64,000 bases of DNA from Advenella kashmirensis W13003. Its GTDB lineage: Bacteria > Pseudomonadota > Gammaproteobacteria > Burkholderiales > Burkholderiaceae_B. Where the stretch lies: positions 806,001 through 870,000 of the forward strand of contig NZ_KI650980.1 of the NCBI RefSeq assembly GCF_000506985.1, in the 5' to 3' direction. Shown here piece after piece: positions 7,524 through 18,165 of the stretch (position 1 is its first letter; every line of letters begins with the position of its first letter). A model generated the notes under the pieces. That model worked only from the letters and a program-made list of their open reading frames with translations, did not search any database and was not told the DNA's origin. A program made the position numbers and the translations under genes.

Positions 7524-10500
7524 TTACCACTGATAACCGATGCCGGCACCAATCATGGTCTTGCCACGCGTGTTGCCACTTACGCTGCCTTTGATAATCC
7601 AATTTCCATTATCGGAAACTTTGGACAAACCAGCGGCAAAGCCTTGCTGGCCAACGTATCGGGCGGTTGCCAGCGCAAACATGCTCTTGCCTGGCAGATA
7701 GGCCTGAGGCAGATTGGCCATGGCACCGGCAGTCGCACTACCTGCATTGGCATCCTTCGCAACACGATCCAGATTGCCCTGCAGATTGTTGATTGCAGAA
7801 GCCGTGCCGCTGGCCAGGCTATGCAATTGACCACCGTTGACCGCATCGGTACTGCCCTCAGCAATCTCACCTGCCTGGACATTGGTGATCCGTTTGCCGG
7901 CGGCATCAATGCCAGATTGAGTCAAGGCCGGACCATCAATCACACCGAGGTAGGATTTGGCTGAAATCGAATCGCCCTCGAGCTTGCCGGTTTTGACAGA
8001 CTCGAATGTCACATTCGGTGCAGTCGCGATGGTGACTGAATTACCGTCGCGCGTCAGCTGAATGTTGCTACCCTGATTGAAGCCGACAGTAGAGCCAGGA
8101 GCCACTTTTTGCGGATCATCGTTATTGACTTGCAACTGCCACCCTTGAGAAGCTGTCGCACCAATGCCGTTCAACGCGTCCGTAACGGTGTTGTAGGAAT
8201 CACCTCCAACATTGATTTTCGTTTCCAGCTTGCCGGTTTCGGCATTGAAGCGAGTATCACCGCCCAATGTGCTGGCAATGCTCTGACCAAGGCCGTGAAG
8301 CTGCGAACCGTTGACTGCCTGCAGGCTGTCTTCAGACAGCGTGGCTTTGGCTACATTGTTCAGGCTGACTGGCGCTGCGCCATCCTGACCAACCAGCGTG
8401 ACGGAATTGGTTTTTCCAAACGGATCGGTCACAGGGTCGTTTTTACCGTTAGCATTTGCAGTCTGTGAATATTGCAATGGCGAAGCCGCTGCAGATACGC
8501 TTACCTTGGCAATACCGTTTTCCTGGGTCACATCCACTTTCGTGTTTGTGTTGCCGGCAACGAACTGGACCTGACCACCGGAGCCCACGGTTCCGACAAT
8601 TCCTCCTGCGTCTGCAATGTCCCAACCACGGCGAGCCACGGCGCCTACATTGGTGTTGATCGCGTTCAATGCATCATTCACATTCTTGTAGGTCTGGTCA
8701 TCGATTTTCAAACCAGCGATCACAGAACCTGTTTCAGCATCGAATTTGCTATCACCACCCAGAGCGGCTGCTGTACTGTTACCCACAGCAAACAGCTGGC
8801 TGGCGTTGACACCGTCTGTACTGTCAGCAGACAAAGTGCCGGCACCGACATGAGTGAGCTTCTTACCGCTCATATCAAGGCCTGTGCCGCTCAGGGCCGG
8901 ACCACCGTTGTTGATCGTCAGGCTGTCGGCCGTCAGATCTGGTGACGTTGCAATAGTGAGCACATTGCCATCGCGGGTGATATCGATATTGGTTCCATCC
9001 AGGAACTGGACAGTATCACCAGGGGCAACTTTACTTGCGGTATCACCATTAGCCTGCAGGCTCCAACCCTTGGAGGCAACTGCCGTAGTCTCTGTCAGGC
9101 TCGTATGCAGATCACCCAACGCATCGTTGACATTGGAGAACGTGTTCTCACCCACTTTCAGCGATGCCGTTACGACACCCGTAGCCGGGTCGAATGCGCT
9201 ATTGCCGCCCAGTGAGTTTGCGGTGCTATTACCCACAGCAAACAACTGGCTGGCATTGACACCGTCCTTGCTGTCAACAGACAAGGTACCGGCACCGACA
9301 TTGGTGATCTTCTTACCGCTCATATCAATGCCCGTGCTGTTCAGGACAGGGCCACCATTGTTGATCGTCAGGCTATCTGCGGTCAGATCCGGTGACGTTG
9401 CGATAGTGATCACGTTTCCGTCGCGGGTGATATCGATGTTGGTTCCGTCCAGGAGCTGAACCGTATCACCAGGCGCGACCTTACTTGCAGCGTCACCATT
9501 AGCTTGCAAGTTGAAGCCTTTATTGGCCTGAGTGTTGACCGCGTTCAGTGCGTCGTTGACGTTATCGAAGGTCTGATTGCCTTCGGTCAACTTCAGCGCC
9601 GCAGTCACCGTCCCTGTTTTCGGATCGAACCTGCTGTCACCGCCCAGTGAAGAAGCGGTGCTATTGCCTACCGCGAACAACTGGCCGCCATTTACACCGT
9701 CCTTGCTATCGGCTGACAACGTGCCTGGCGCAACATTGGTGAGCTTCTTGTCACTCATGTTGATGCCATCTCCATTAATAACCGGACCGCCATTGTTAAT
9801 GGTCAGGCTGTCAGCCGTCAGATCAGGCGTTGTCGCAATCGAAACCGCATCACCGTCTTTGGTAATGCTGATGTTGGTTCCATCAGCCAGTTTGACGGTA
9901 TCGCCCGGTGCCACTTTGCTGGCCGCTTCATCGTTCAGTTGCAAGTTCCAACCCTTGGCCGCTTCCGCAGTGGTTGATGTCAGAGTGGAGTGGAGATCAT
10001 CCAGTGCATCGTTGACATTGGTGAAGGTGCTATCACCCACTTTCAGCGACGCTGTGACAACCCCTGTAGCAGGATCGAACGCACTGTCGCCACCCAGTGA
10101 CGAGGCGGTGCTGTTTCCTACAGCAAACAATTGGCTTGCGTTTACGCCATCCTTGCTATCGGCAGACAGTGTGCCAGGAGCAACATTGGTGAATTTCTTG
10201 TCACTCATGTTGATGCCAGTGCTATTGATCACAGGACCACCATTATTGATCGTCAGGCTATCGGCCGTGAGATCAGCAGTAGTTGCAACTGTAATGTTGC
10301 TGCCATCGCGGGTGATGTCAATATTCGTTCCGTCAAGGAACTGAACGGTATCGCCAGGAGCAACCTTACTTGCAGTGTCACCGTTAGCTTGCAGGTTGAA
10401 TCCCTTATTGGCCTGGTTATTAACCGCGTTCAATGCATCGTTAACATTATCAAAGGTTTGATTACCTTCGGTCAGTTTCAGCGATGCTGTAACGACACCG

Positions 10501-13500
10501 GTTTCAGGATTGAACGTGCTATCGCCACCCAGTGAAGAAGCGGTGCTATTGCCCACTGCAAACAACTGGCTGGCGTTTACGCCATCCTTGCTATCGGCAG
10601 ACAACGTGCCTGGCGCAACATTGGTGAGCTTCTTGTCACTCATGTTGATGCCATCTCCATTAATAACCGGACCGCCGTTGTTAATGGTCAGGCTGTCAGC
10701 CGTCAGATCAGGTGTTGTCGCAATCGAAACCGCATCACCGTCTTTGGTAATGCTGATGTTGGTTCCATCAGCCAGTTTGACGGTATCGCCCGGTGCCACT
10801 TTGCTGGCAGCTTCGTCGTTAAGTTGCAAGTTCCAGCCCTTGGCCGCTTCCGCAGTAGTTGATGCCAGGGTGGAATTGAGATCATCCAGTGCATCGTTGA
10901 CATTGGTGAATGTGTTCTCACCGACTTTCAACGACGCTGCCACGACACCGGTTTCGGGGTTGAACGTGCTACCGCCGCCCAGAGAAGAGGCTGTGCTGTT
11001 ACCAACCGCAAACAACTGGCTGGCGTTGACACCATCCTTGCTATCAGCAGCCAATGCTCCTGGCGCAACATTCGTGAGTTTCTTGTTACTCATGTTGATA
11101 CCATCAACGTTGATAACAGGACCGTCGTTGTTGATCGTCATGCTGTCTGCCGTCAGATTAGGCGCAGTCGCCACCGTGATATTGTTGCCATCGCGGGTGA
11201 TATCGATGTTCGTACCATCGAGGAACTGAACGGTATCGCCAGGAGCCACTTTACTTGCGGTGTCACCATTGGCTTGCAGGTTCCATCCCTTATTCGCCTG
11301 ACCGTTGACAGCATTCAGTGCATCGTTGACGTTGTCGAAGGTCTGGTCGCCTTCGGTCAGCTTCAGCGCAGCAGTCACGACACCTGTTTCTGGATTGAAC
11401 GTGCTGTCGCCACCCAGCGAAGAAGCGGTGCTATTACCTACCGCGAACAATTGGCTGCCATTTACACCGTCCTTGCTGTCGGCTGACAATGTACCAGGCG
11501 CAACATTCGTGAGCTTCTTGTTGCTCATGTTGATGCCATCGACATTGATAACAGGCCCACCATTGTTAATGGTCAGGCTGTCAGCAGTCAGATCTGGCTT
11601 TGTCGCAATTGATACTGCGTCACCATCTTTGGTAATGCTGATGTTGGTTCCATCAGCCAGTTTGACTGTATCGCCTGGTGCCACTTTGTTGGCCACCTCG
11701 TCGTTCAGCTGCAAATTCCAACCCTTGTTGGCCTGCGTATTGACAGCATTCAGTGCGTCATTGACATTGTTGAAAGTCAGGTCGCCTTCGGTCAGCTTCA
11801 GCGCAGCGGTCACCATGCCTGTCTCGGGATTGAACGCACTATCTCCCCCCAGAGAAGAGGCGGTACTATTGCCCACTGCGAACAACTGGCTGGCATTCAC
11901 ACCGTCCTTGCTATCAACAGACAATGTACCTGCAGCAACATTGGTGAGCTTTTTATCGCTCATGTTGATACCATCGACATTGATAACTGGACCGCCCTTG
12001 TTAATCGTCAGGCTATCTGCCGTCAGATTCGGAGCCGTAGCCACCGTAACGTTGTTACCGTCTCGGGCGATGTTGATATTGGTTCCATCGAGAAACTGAA
12101 CCGTATCACCAGGAACAACTTTGCTTGCCGTGTCACCGTTGGCTTGCAGGTTCCATCCCTTATTCGCCTGACTGTTGACAGCATTCAGTGCATCGTTGAC
12201 GTTGTCGAAAGTCTGGTCGCCTTCGGTCAGCTTCAACGCAGCAGTCACGACACCGGTTTCTGGATTGAACGTGCTGTCACCGCCCAGTGATGAGGCGGTG
12301 CTATTGCCCACCGCAAAGAGTTGGCTGGCATTTACGCCGTCCTTGCTGTCAGCGGACAGTGTTCCAGGCGCAACATTCGTGAGCTTTTTATCGCTCATGT
12401 TGATGCCGGTGCCATTGACGACAGGACCACCGTTGTTAATCGTCAGGCTGTCTGCCTTGAGATCAGCAGTAGTTGCAACCGTAATATTGTTGCCGTCGCG
12501 AGTGATGTCAATGTTTGTACCGTCAAGGAACTGAACCGTATCGCCGGGAGCGACTTTACTTGCGGTGTCACCATTGGCTTGCAGGTTCCATCCCTTGCTA
12601 GCCTGGCCGTTAACTGCATTCAGCGCGTCATTGACGTTGTCGAAGGTCTGGTCGCCCTCGGTCAGTTTCAGAGCAGCAGTCACAACCCCCGTTTCAGGAT
12701 TGAACGTACTATCGCCACCCAGAGAGTTTGCTGTGCTATTGCCCACCGCAAAGAGTTGGCTGGCATTTACCCCATCCTTGCTGTCAGCGGACAATGTACC
12801 CGGTGCAACATTCGTAAGCTTTTTATCGCTCATGTTGATGCCCCCGACATTGATAACTGGACCGCCGTTGTTAATCGTCAAGCTGTCTGCCGTCAGATTA
12901 GGCGCAGTCGCCACCGTGATATTGTTGCCATCGCGGGTGATATCGATGTTCGTACCATCGAGAAACTGAACCGTATCGCCAGGAGCCACTTTACTTGCGG
13001 TGTCACCATTGGCTTGCAGGTTCCATCCCTTGCTGGCCTGACCGTTAACTGCATTCAGCGCGTCATTGACGTTGTCGAAAGTCTGGTCGCCTTCGGTCAG
13101 CTTCAACGCAGCGGTCACCATGCCTGTCTCGGGATTGAACGCACTATCTCCCCCCAGTGAAGAGGCTGTGCTGTTACCCACCGCAAACAGCTGGCTCGCA
13201 TTTACGCCATCCTTGCTGTCGGCCGCCAGTGTACCGGGCGCAACATTGGTGAGTTTCTTGTTACTCATGTTAATGCCAGTACCGTCGATAACAGGCCCGC
13301 CATTGTTAATGGTCAGACTATCAGCCGTCAAAGCGGGCGTTGTCGCAATTGAGATTGCATCGCCATCTTTGGTGATGCTGATGTTGGTACCATTAGCGAG
13401 CTTGACTGTATCGCCCGGTGCCACTTTGCTGGCTGCTTCGTCATTGAGCTGCAAGTTCCAACCTTTGTTAGCCTGCGTATTGACAGCATTCAATGCATCG

Positions 13501-16500
13501 TTGACGTTGTTGAAGGTCTGATTACCCTCTGTCAGTTTCAGTGCAGCTGTCACGACACCCGTTTCAGGATTGAACGTGCTGTCACCACCTAATGATGAGG
13601 CGGTGCTGTTACCGACTGCAAACAACTGGCTGGCGTTGACACCATCCTTGCTATCAGCAGCCAATGCTCCTGGCGCAACATTAGTGAGTTTCTTGTTACT
13701 CATGTTGATACCATCAACATTGATAACTGGACCGCCGTTGTTAATCGTCAAGCTGTCTGCCGTCAGATTAGGCGCAGTCGCAACCGTAATATTGTTGCCA
13801 TCGCGGGTGATATCGATGTTCGTACCATCGAGGAACTGAACCGTATCGCCTGGAGCGACTTTGCTTGCAGCATCACCGTTGGCTTGCAGGTTGAAACCTT
13901 TATTGGCCTGGGTGTTGACCGCGTTCAATGCATCGTTGACATTGTTGAACGTCTGATTTCCCTCAGTCAGTTTCAACGCAGCAGTCACAGCGCCAGTCTC
14001 AGGGTTGAACGCACTTTCACCACCCAATGAGGAGGCTGTGCTGTTGCCTACTGCGAACAGCTGGCTGGCATTTACACCGTCCTTGCTGTCGGCCGCCAAC
14101 GTACCAGGCGCAACATTGGTGAGTTTCTTGTTACTCATGTTGATGCCTTCGCCGTTGATAACAGGCCCACCGTTGTTAATGGTCAAACTATCAGCTTTCA
14201 GATTTGGTGCGGTCGCCACCGTAATATTATTACCATCTCGGGTGATGTCAATGTTTGTTCCATCAAGGAACTGAACGGTATCACCATGAGCGACTTTGCT
14301 TGCAGTGTCACCGTTAGCCTGCAGACTCCATCCCTTGGATGATTCGGTCAAGGCCTTATTGGCCATTGTACTCACTGCATTCAGTTGCGACACGTTCACA
14401 GCGTCGTGGGCGTCTACCCCATCGGCCAGACCGACGATTTTCTTGCCTGCCATGGCTACACCGGTTCCACTAATCACCGGGCCGCCATTGTTAATAGCCA
14501 GGCTGTCTGCGGTCAGATTGGGCGAAGTCGCGATCGTGATATCGTTACCCTCTCGGGTAATATCGATATTTGTCCCATCCAGGAACTGAATCGTGCCGCC
14601 GGGAACCACTTTGCTGGTGGAATCCCCGTTCGCCTGCAAGTTCCAGCCTTTGGATGCTTCAGTCAATGCCTTGTCAGCTACGGTTTTAACACCTGTCAGC
14701 TGGGAGACATTCACAGCATCATTGGAGTCAGTCCCGTTAGCCAGACCAGTAATTTTCTTGTCGCTCATTGCAATGCCGTCGGCATTGAGCACCGGTCCAC
14801 CGTTATTGATGGTCAGGCTGTCCGCCTTCAGATTGGCGGTGGTGGCGACGGTGATATTATTGCCGTCTCGCGTGATATCGATATTGGTGCCATCTAGGAA
14901 CTGGACCGTGTTGCCGGGCGCGACTTTGCTTGCAGCATCGCCGTTGGCTTGCAGGTTCCATCCCCTGGTGGCCTGAGTTAACGCATTGTCGGCCGCGGAC
15001 TTGACACCGCGCAACTGCGACACATTCACCGCATCATTCGGATTGGTACCATTGGCCAGGCCGGTGATTTTTTTGTTACCCATCGCCAGACCGGTTCCGT
15101 TAAGGATCGGACCGCCGTTGTTGATGCTCAGGCTGTCTGCGGTCAGCGCAGGTGACGTAGCAATCGTCACGCTGTTGCCGCTACGGGTAATGTCGATATT
15201 CGTGCCATCTAGAAACTCGACCGTGCCTCCAAGAGCGATTTTGCTCGCGGCGTCGCCGTTGGCTCTGAGATTCCAGCCTTTGGCGGCTTCGGTCTTTGCA
15301 CTATCGGCGATTGTTTTTACCGCACCCAATTGTGAAAAATTCACGGCGTCGTTCGGATTCGTACCGTTAGCCACGCCTGTGATTTTTTTATTGCCCATCG
15401 CCAAGCCAGTCCCGTTAAGTACGGGTCCGCCGTTGTTAATCGTCAGGCTGTTTGCAGTCAGTGCCGGAGACGTTGCAATTGTAACGTTGTTGCCATTGCG
15501 AGTGACATCGATATTCGCACCATCAAGGAACTGTACGGTCGCACCGGATGCAATTGTGCTTGCAGTATCGCCATTAGCCTGAAGTTTCCATGACCCTGAT
15601 GAACTTGCCGCCTGATTCATTGCGGCATAAAGCTGACTGCCGTTGATAGCATCGGTACTGGAAGCGGAAATCTCACCGGAGGCGACATTTTTCAACTGAC
15701 GCTCGGCACCAGCTGCACCGACTGAAACCACCCGATCTGCACTAGTGGCAACACCAGCAAAGCCGCTATAGGTTCTGCCTCCTACCGTTGCTTGCGTCAC
15801 TGCAGTAGCGGCCAGATCGGTCGTGGACCCGCTACCAAGTGCCACGGCGTCCATCCGTGTTACTGTGGCATCTTTACCAAGTGCCACGCCCGACACCCCT
15901 GATACTCTGGCACTCGTACCAATCGCTACCGCGTCTTTCGACTCATCCTTGCCGATTGTTTTGGTTGCGCTACCAATGGCGATGGAGGATGTACCTTCGG
16001 CCTTCGTCGCCATTGCTTCAGTATAGCGGCCCGTTGGCACGTTTGGGTCACGGGCTGCAGCACCCAATGCAATAGACCTGGCTCCGGTCGCAGTGGCCGA
16101 GTAGCCTATTGCCTGAGCACCCAGGCCGGTCGCCGCAGAAGTAGCACCAATTGCCTGTGATAGAGCGCCATTTGCCACCGCCCCGCGTCCAACGGCCAGG
16201 CTGGCATTTCCTTTTGCGTGAGTGCGCATACCCAAGGCAACGCTTGATGGACCTTCACTATACGCCCATTCACCGACTGCCACAGAAACAGGCCCTTTCG
16301 CTTTCGCACCACCACCCACTGAAATGGAGCTCACGTTTGAATATGCATCATGACCAATCGCTACTGCACCCTTTCCATCCAATGCACGGTCAGGCCGGGT
16401 GACGTCGTCACGTTGTTCGTGGGGATTCTCGCTGCTCGAGAGAGCGGCATTGGTCGTCTCCGCCTTAGCCCCGCAACCAATCGCAATCTCATCCATTGAT

Positions 16501-16835
16501 CCAGGCCCGCTAGCAGAGGCCATGGTACTGCAAAGGGAATCGGCCGGGGAAATTTCAATACCGGAGGTCGTTCCAGCGACGAGATCCCCCGCTGCTATGT
16601 TCCCCAGTTTTTGCACGGCCGAGGCAGGAGACGAAACACATATTAGCCCAGCGATGCAAAGGACACTGGCGATTTCAGTCAGTCTGAAATGATCCGCTCT
16701 CACACGAGCTGCCCCTGATGGTAAATCTGACACGCAAACGCTGCGAGATTTTCCAGATACCGTTTTGGCAATTTCCGAAACGACGACCCAGCTCGCAGTC
16801 GCCGCATTCCAAATGACGCGATATATTTTATTCAC
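7524..16835 (-). CDS. Giant trimeric autotransporter adhesin (YadA-like, type Vc secretion)
   Basis: About 3,103 residues. It starts with the extended signal peptide of large autotransporters (NKIYRVIWN...WVVVSE), then a hydrophobic segment ending SSPASA (near residue 74). Residues about 150-370 hold YadA-head repeats (AIG.....A.G pattern). Residues about 415-2735 hold 17 related stalk repeats: four of about 105 residues, then thirteen of about 145, each with LTINNGGPV and a DGVNASQL neck-type motif. Two more divergent units and a YadA anchor ending in the outer-membrane signal Trp (MIGAGIGYQW) follow. The GTG at 16835 is chosen because it begins NKIYRVIWN and AAGGA lies 7 nt upstream; the in-frame TTG at 16841 is too close to that site. 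Such proteins form fibres that bind host cells, surfaces or each other. It is transcribed with the lipoprotein gene downstream. Confidence 0.97.
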   Translation of the reverse strand: MNKIYRVIWNAATASWVVVSEIAKTVSGKSRSVCVSDLPSGAARVRADHFRLTEIASVLCIAGLICVSSPASAVQKLGNIAAGDLVAGTTSGIEISPADSLCSTMASASGPGSMDEIAIGCGAKAETTNAALSSSENPHEQRDDVTRPDRALDGKGAVAIGHDAYSNVSSISVGGGAKAKGPVSVAVGEWAYSEGPSSVALGMRTHAKGNASLAVGRGAVANGALSQAIGATSAATGLGAQAIGYSATATGARSIALGAAARDPNVPTGRYTEAMATKAEGTSSIAIGSATKTIGKDESKDAVAIGTSARVSGVSGVALGKDATVTRMDAVALGSGSTTDLAATAVTQATVGGRTYSGFAGVATSADRVVSVGAAGAERQLKNVASGEISASSTDAINGSQLYAAMNQAASSSGSWKLQANGDTASTIASGATVQFLDGANIDVTRNGNNVTIATSPALTANSLTINNGGPVLNGTGLAMGNKKITGVANGTNPNDAVNFSQLGAVKTIADSAKTEAAKGWNLRANGDAASKIALGGTVEFLDGTNIDITRSGNSVTIATSPALTADSLSINNGGPILNGTGLAMGNKKITGLANGTNPNDAVNVSQLRGVKSAADNALTQATRGWNLQANGDAASKVAPGNTVQFLDGTNIDITRDGNNITVATTANLKADSLTINNGGPVLNADGIAMSDKKITGLANGTDSNDAVNVSQLTGVKTVADKALTEASKGWNLQANGDSTSKVVPGGTIQFLDGTNIDITREGNDITIATSPNLTADSLAINNGGPVISGTGVAMAGKKIVGLADGVDAHDAVNVSQLNAVSTMANKALTESSKGWSLQANGDTASKVAHGDTVQFLDGTNIDITRDGNNITVATAPNLKADSLTINNGGPVINGEGINMSNKKLTNVAPGTLAADSKDGVNASQLFAVGNSTASSLGGESAFNPETGAVTAALKLTEGNQTFNNVNDALNAVNTQANKGFNLQANGDAASKVAPGDTVQFLDGTNIDITRDGNNITVATAPNLTADSLTINNGGPVINVDGINMSNKKLTNVAPGALAADSKDGVNASQLFAVGNSTASSLGGDSTFNPETGVVTAALKLTEGNQTFNNVNDALNAVNTQANKGWNLQLNDEAASKVAPGDTVKLANGTNISITKDGDAISIATTPALTADSLTINNGGPVIDGTGINMSNKKLTNVAPGTLAADSKDGVNASQLFAVGNSTASSLGGDSAFNPETGMVTAALKLTEGDQTFDNVNDALNAVNGQASKGWNLQANGDTASKVAPGDTVQFLDGTNIDITRDGNNITVATAPNLTADSLTINNGGPVINVGGINMSDKKLTNVAPGTLSADSKDGVNASQLFAVGNSTANSLGGDSTFNPETGVVTAALKLTEGDQTFDNVNDALNAVNGQASKGWNLQANGDTASKVAPGDTVQFLDGTNIDITRDGNNITVATTADLKADSLTINNGGPVVNGTGINMSDKKLTNVAPGTLSADSKDGVNASQLFAVGNSTASSLGGDSTFNPETGVVTAALKLTEGDQTFDNVNDALNAVNSQANKGWNLQANGDTASKVVPGDTVQFLDGTNINIARDGNNVTVATAPNLTADSLTINKGGPVINVDGINMSDKKLTNVAAGTLSVDSKDGVNASQLFAVGNSTASSLGGDSAFNPETGMVTAALKLTEGDLTFNNVNDALNAVNTQANKGWNLQLNDEVANKVAPGDTVKLADGTNISITKDGDAVSIATKPDLTADSLTINNGGPVINVDGINMSNKKLTNVAPGTLSADSKDGVNGSQLFAVGNSTASSLGGDSTFNPETGVVTAALKLTEGDQTFDNVNDALNAVNGQANKGWNLQANGDTASKVAPGDTVQFLDGTNIDITRDGNNITVATAPNLTADSMTINNDGPVINVDGINMSNKKLTNVAPGALAADSKDGVNASQLFAVGNSTASSLGGGSTFNPETGVVAASLKVGENTFTNVNDALDDLNSTLASTTAEAAKGWNLQLNDEAASKVAPGDTVKLADGTNISITKDGDAVSIATTPDLTADSLTINNGGPVINGDGINMSDKKLTNVAPGTLSADSKDGVNASQLFAVGNSTASSLGGDSTFNPETGVVTASLKLTEGNQTFDNVNDALNAVNNQANKGFNLQANGDTASKVAPGDTVQFLDGTNIDITRDGSNITVATTADLTADSLTINNGGPVINSTGINMSDKKFTNVAPGTLSADSKDGVNASQLFAVGNSTASSLGGDSAFDPATGVVTASLKVGDSTFTNVNDALDDLHSTLTSTTAEAAKGWNLQLNDEAASKVAPGDTVKLADGTNISITKDGDAVSIATTPDLTADSLTINNGGPVINGDGINMSDKKLTNVAPGTLSADSKDGVNGGQLFAVGNSTASSLGGDSRFDPKTGTVTAALKLTEGNQTFDNVNDALNAVNTQANKGFNLQANGDAASKVAPGDTVQLLDGTNIDITRDGNVITIATSPDLTADSLTINNGGPVLNSTGIDMSGKKITNVGAGTLSVDSKDGVNASQLFAVGNSTANSLGGNSAFDPATGVVTASLKVGENTFSNVNDALGDLHTSLTETTAVASKGWSLQANGDTASKVAPGDTVQFLDGTNIDITRDGNVLTIATSPDLTADSLTINNGGPALSGTGLDMSGKKLTHVGAGTLSADSTDGVNASQLFAVGNSTAAALGGDSKFDAETGSVIAGLKIDDQTYKNVNDALNAINTNVGAVARRGWDIADAGGIVGTVGSGGQVQFVAGNTNTKVDVTQENGIAKVSVSAAASPLQYSQTANANGKNDPVTDPFGKTNSVTLVGQDGAAPVSLNNVAKATLSEDSLQAVNGSQLHGLGQSIASTLGGDTRFNAETGKLETKINVGGDSYNTVTDALNGIGATASQGWQLQVNNDDPQKVAPGSTVGFNQGSNIQLTRDGNSVTIATAPNVTFESVKTGKLEGDSISAKSYLGVIDGPALTQSGIDAAGKRITNVQAGEIAEGSTDAVNGGQLHSLASGTASAINNLQGNLDRVAKDANAGSATAGAMANLPQAYLPGKSMFALATARYVGQQGFAAGLSKVSDNGNWIIKGSVSGNTRGKTMIGAGIGYQW
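8640..15600 (-). repeat. Stalk repeat array of the adhesin (17 units)
   Basis: Tandem coding repeats with a main period near 435 bp, shortening to about 315 bp in the four units nearest the N-terminus. Two unit types alternate irregularly: one with LQANGD...VQFLDGTNIDIT and one with LQLNDE...VKLADGTNISIT (units 7, 11, 13 and 15). Near-identity between neighbouring units makes the array prone to recombination and difficult to assemble. Confidence 0.9.
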
Positions 16836-17198
16836 AGACAAATCCTTAACACAAATGTAAACCTGATAAATCGTTCAGTCTTACCGTTAAGCCTTTGTTT
16901 TCGGACGGTTACTGTTTTGAGCGCGCGCAACGCGTCCAAAAGGTGGCTTGGTAGTAGCCACATTCTATTTTTATGAGGAATTTCCAAAAATGATCCAGAT
17001 CAATTTTCTGGCCTGCAATTGTCAAGAATTGACAATTTTTTGGAAGGTGAATTTTTTGTGTCTGTGCATGTCTGCATGCGAGGGGAATATTTTCACTGTG
17101 AGAATTCGTGGCAATGACTCGCGTCGGATAGTTTTGCACACACAGCGATTTAGAGTTAGATTCCTTCTGAGCGCTACTGACTGTTCATTCAACGATAA

Positions 17199-17215
17199 GC
17201 CCACCTGAGGTGGGC
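17199..17215. terminator. Short perfect hairpin
   Basis: GCCCACC and GGTGGGC form a 7-bp stem with the loop TGA. No T-run follows on either strand, so termination is only possible, not shown. Confidence 0.35.
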
Positions 17216-17241
17216 CATACATTTGCGTGCACACAAAATAA

Positions 17242-17272
17242 CGCCCTGCCGGGGACTAACCTGAACAGGGCG
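17242..17272 (-). terminator. Probable terminator downstream of the methyltransferase gene
   Basis: On the minus strand CGCCCTG pairs with CAGGGCG around a 17-nt loop and is followed by TTATTTTG. It lies about 76 bp beyond the methyltransferase stop and upstream of the adhesin leader, so it would insulate the two transcripts. Confidence 0.5.
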
Positions 17273-17348
17273 ATGCAAACAAACCTGGGTTACGAATTTA
17301 ATTGCATAGGCAGATATTAACCAATCAAATATAGTGTTGTCAAAGCGA

Positions 17349-17981
17349 TCAGCGTTTTAAAGAATATTTAAGCGCCCAAAAATACTCCCATTCACAATAT
17401 TGTGACAATTTCGCGTGCGGCGATATGTCGGCCAGCAACTGCTCTCGGGTAGGAAAGTTCTTGAGCACCCGGTGCGTTGAGCCATCTTGTAAAGCGCGTC
17501 GCTGATAGGTATTTCCTGCAGCGTCCTGCTCTGCAATGGGCGTACTGCTGCCTGGCACAAAACGATTGTCCAGAAAGATGATTTCGGCGCCAGGCTCCAG
17601 CGAACCATGCAGGCCAGTCAGGAAGCGAACAATGTCTTTTCGCGAAATATGCGACCACCAAAAACCCGCAAAAGCAGCATCAAAAGACATATCGAACGCC
17701 GGAAGGTCAAAGGCGTCTCCTTGCAGGAGCTGCACATTAGGGGATACTCGTTCGGCCGCAATGACGAGCGTTTCATCCGCAGCGTCTACCGCCACCACCC
17801 GCTGCGCCGACGGAGCATAAAATTGCGTCCAGTAACCCGTGCCACAGGCAATTTCCAGAACCTTGCGCCCAGTCAACTCCGCTGTGAGCCATGCACGGAT
17901 GTCTTGAAGATCATCCTGCCGCTCGGGTTTTAAATAGATATTGTCATATTCATTTGCACGTGCAGCGTAATAGTCTTTCAT
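17349..17981 (-). CDS. Class I SAM-dependent methyltransferase
   Basis: A 210-residue protein. Seen: the SAM-binding motif VLEIACGTGYWT near residues 40-51, an acidic motif II (VVAVDAADE) near residue 65, and FDLPAFDMSFDAAFAGF as post-motif region. Length is typical of small-molecule methyltransferases. AAAGG lies shortly before the ATG. The substrate cannot be inferred. Two other unrelated class I methyltransferase genes lie in the same accessory region (18475 and 26404). It is divergent from the small gene at 18166. Confidence 0.85.
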   Translation of the reverse strand: MKDYYAARANEYDNIYLKPERQDDLQDIRAWLTAELTGRKVLEIACGTGYWTQFYAPSAQRVVAVDAADETLVIAAERVSPNVQLLQGDAFDLPAFDMSFDAAFAGFWWSHISRKDIVRFLTGLHGSLEPGAEIIFLDNRFVPGSSTPIAEQDAAGNTYQRRALQDGSTHRVLKNFPTREQLLADISPHAKLSQYCEWEYFWALKYSLKR

Positions 17982-18165
17982 TTCTAACCTTTAAAAGGCT
18001 GGCAGGAGCATTACATTTGACAACTGAAATATTTTCTTCTCAAGTAACAATATTTTATTTATGTTATTTAAATGTTAATATTTGAACAAAAAGAACAGCG
18101 GGATTCAGGGGCGAAAAGCTATTTAAGGCGATAGATAGAAAAACGTATATCAGGAGAAATACAAA

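Larger units (their letters stand above)
16836..17348. promoter_or_regulatory. Control region of the adhesin operon (513 bp without a gene)
   Basis: I see no coding region. Signals seen: an FNR/CRP-type dyad at 16990-17003 (on the minus strand TTGAT-N4-ATCAT, one mismatch to TTGAT-N4-ATCAA); a perfect 9-bp inverted repeat, AATTGTCAA and TTGACAATT around GAA, at 17017-17037; a 7-bp hairpin GCCCACC-TGA-GGTGGGC at 17199-17215; and a terminator-like hairpin at 17242-17272. The first two lie about 155-200 bp upstream of the adhesin start, so a regulated promoter with a long leader is likely. I cannot place the -10/-35 boxes with confidence. Confidence 0.45.

Noticed and set aside
8854-14976. Several long plus-strand open frames opposite the adhesin (up to about 279 codons)
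   Set aside because: They repeat with the adhesin unit period, lack ribosome binding sites and encode low-complexity repeats. They are shadows of the repetitive minus-strand gene.
7524-16835. CRISPR-like array suggested by regularly spaced repeats
   Set aside because: The period is about 435 bp, it is fully coding in one frame and units are nearly identical throughout, so it is a protein repeat, not repeats with unique spacers.
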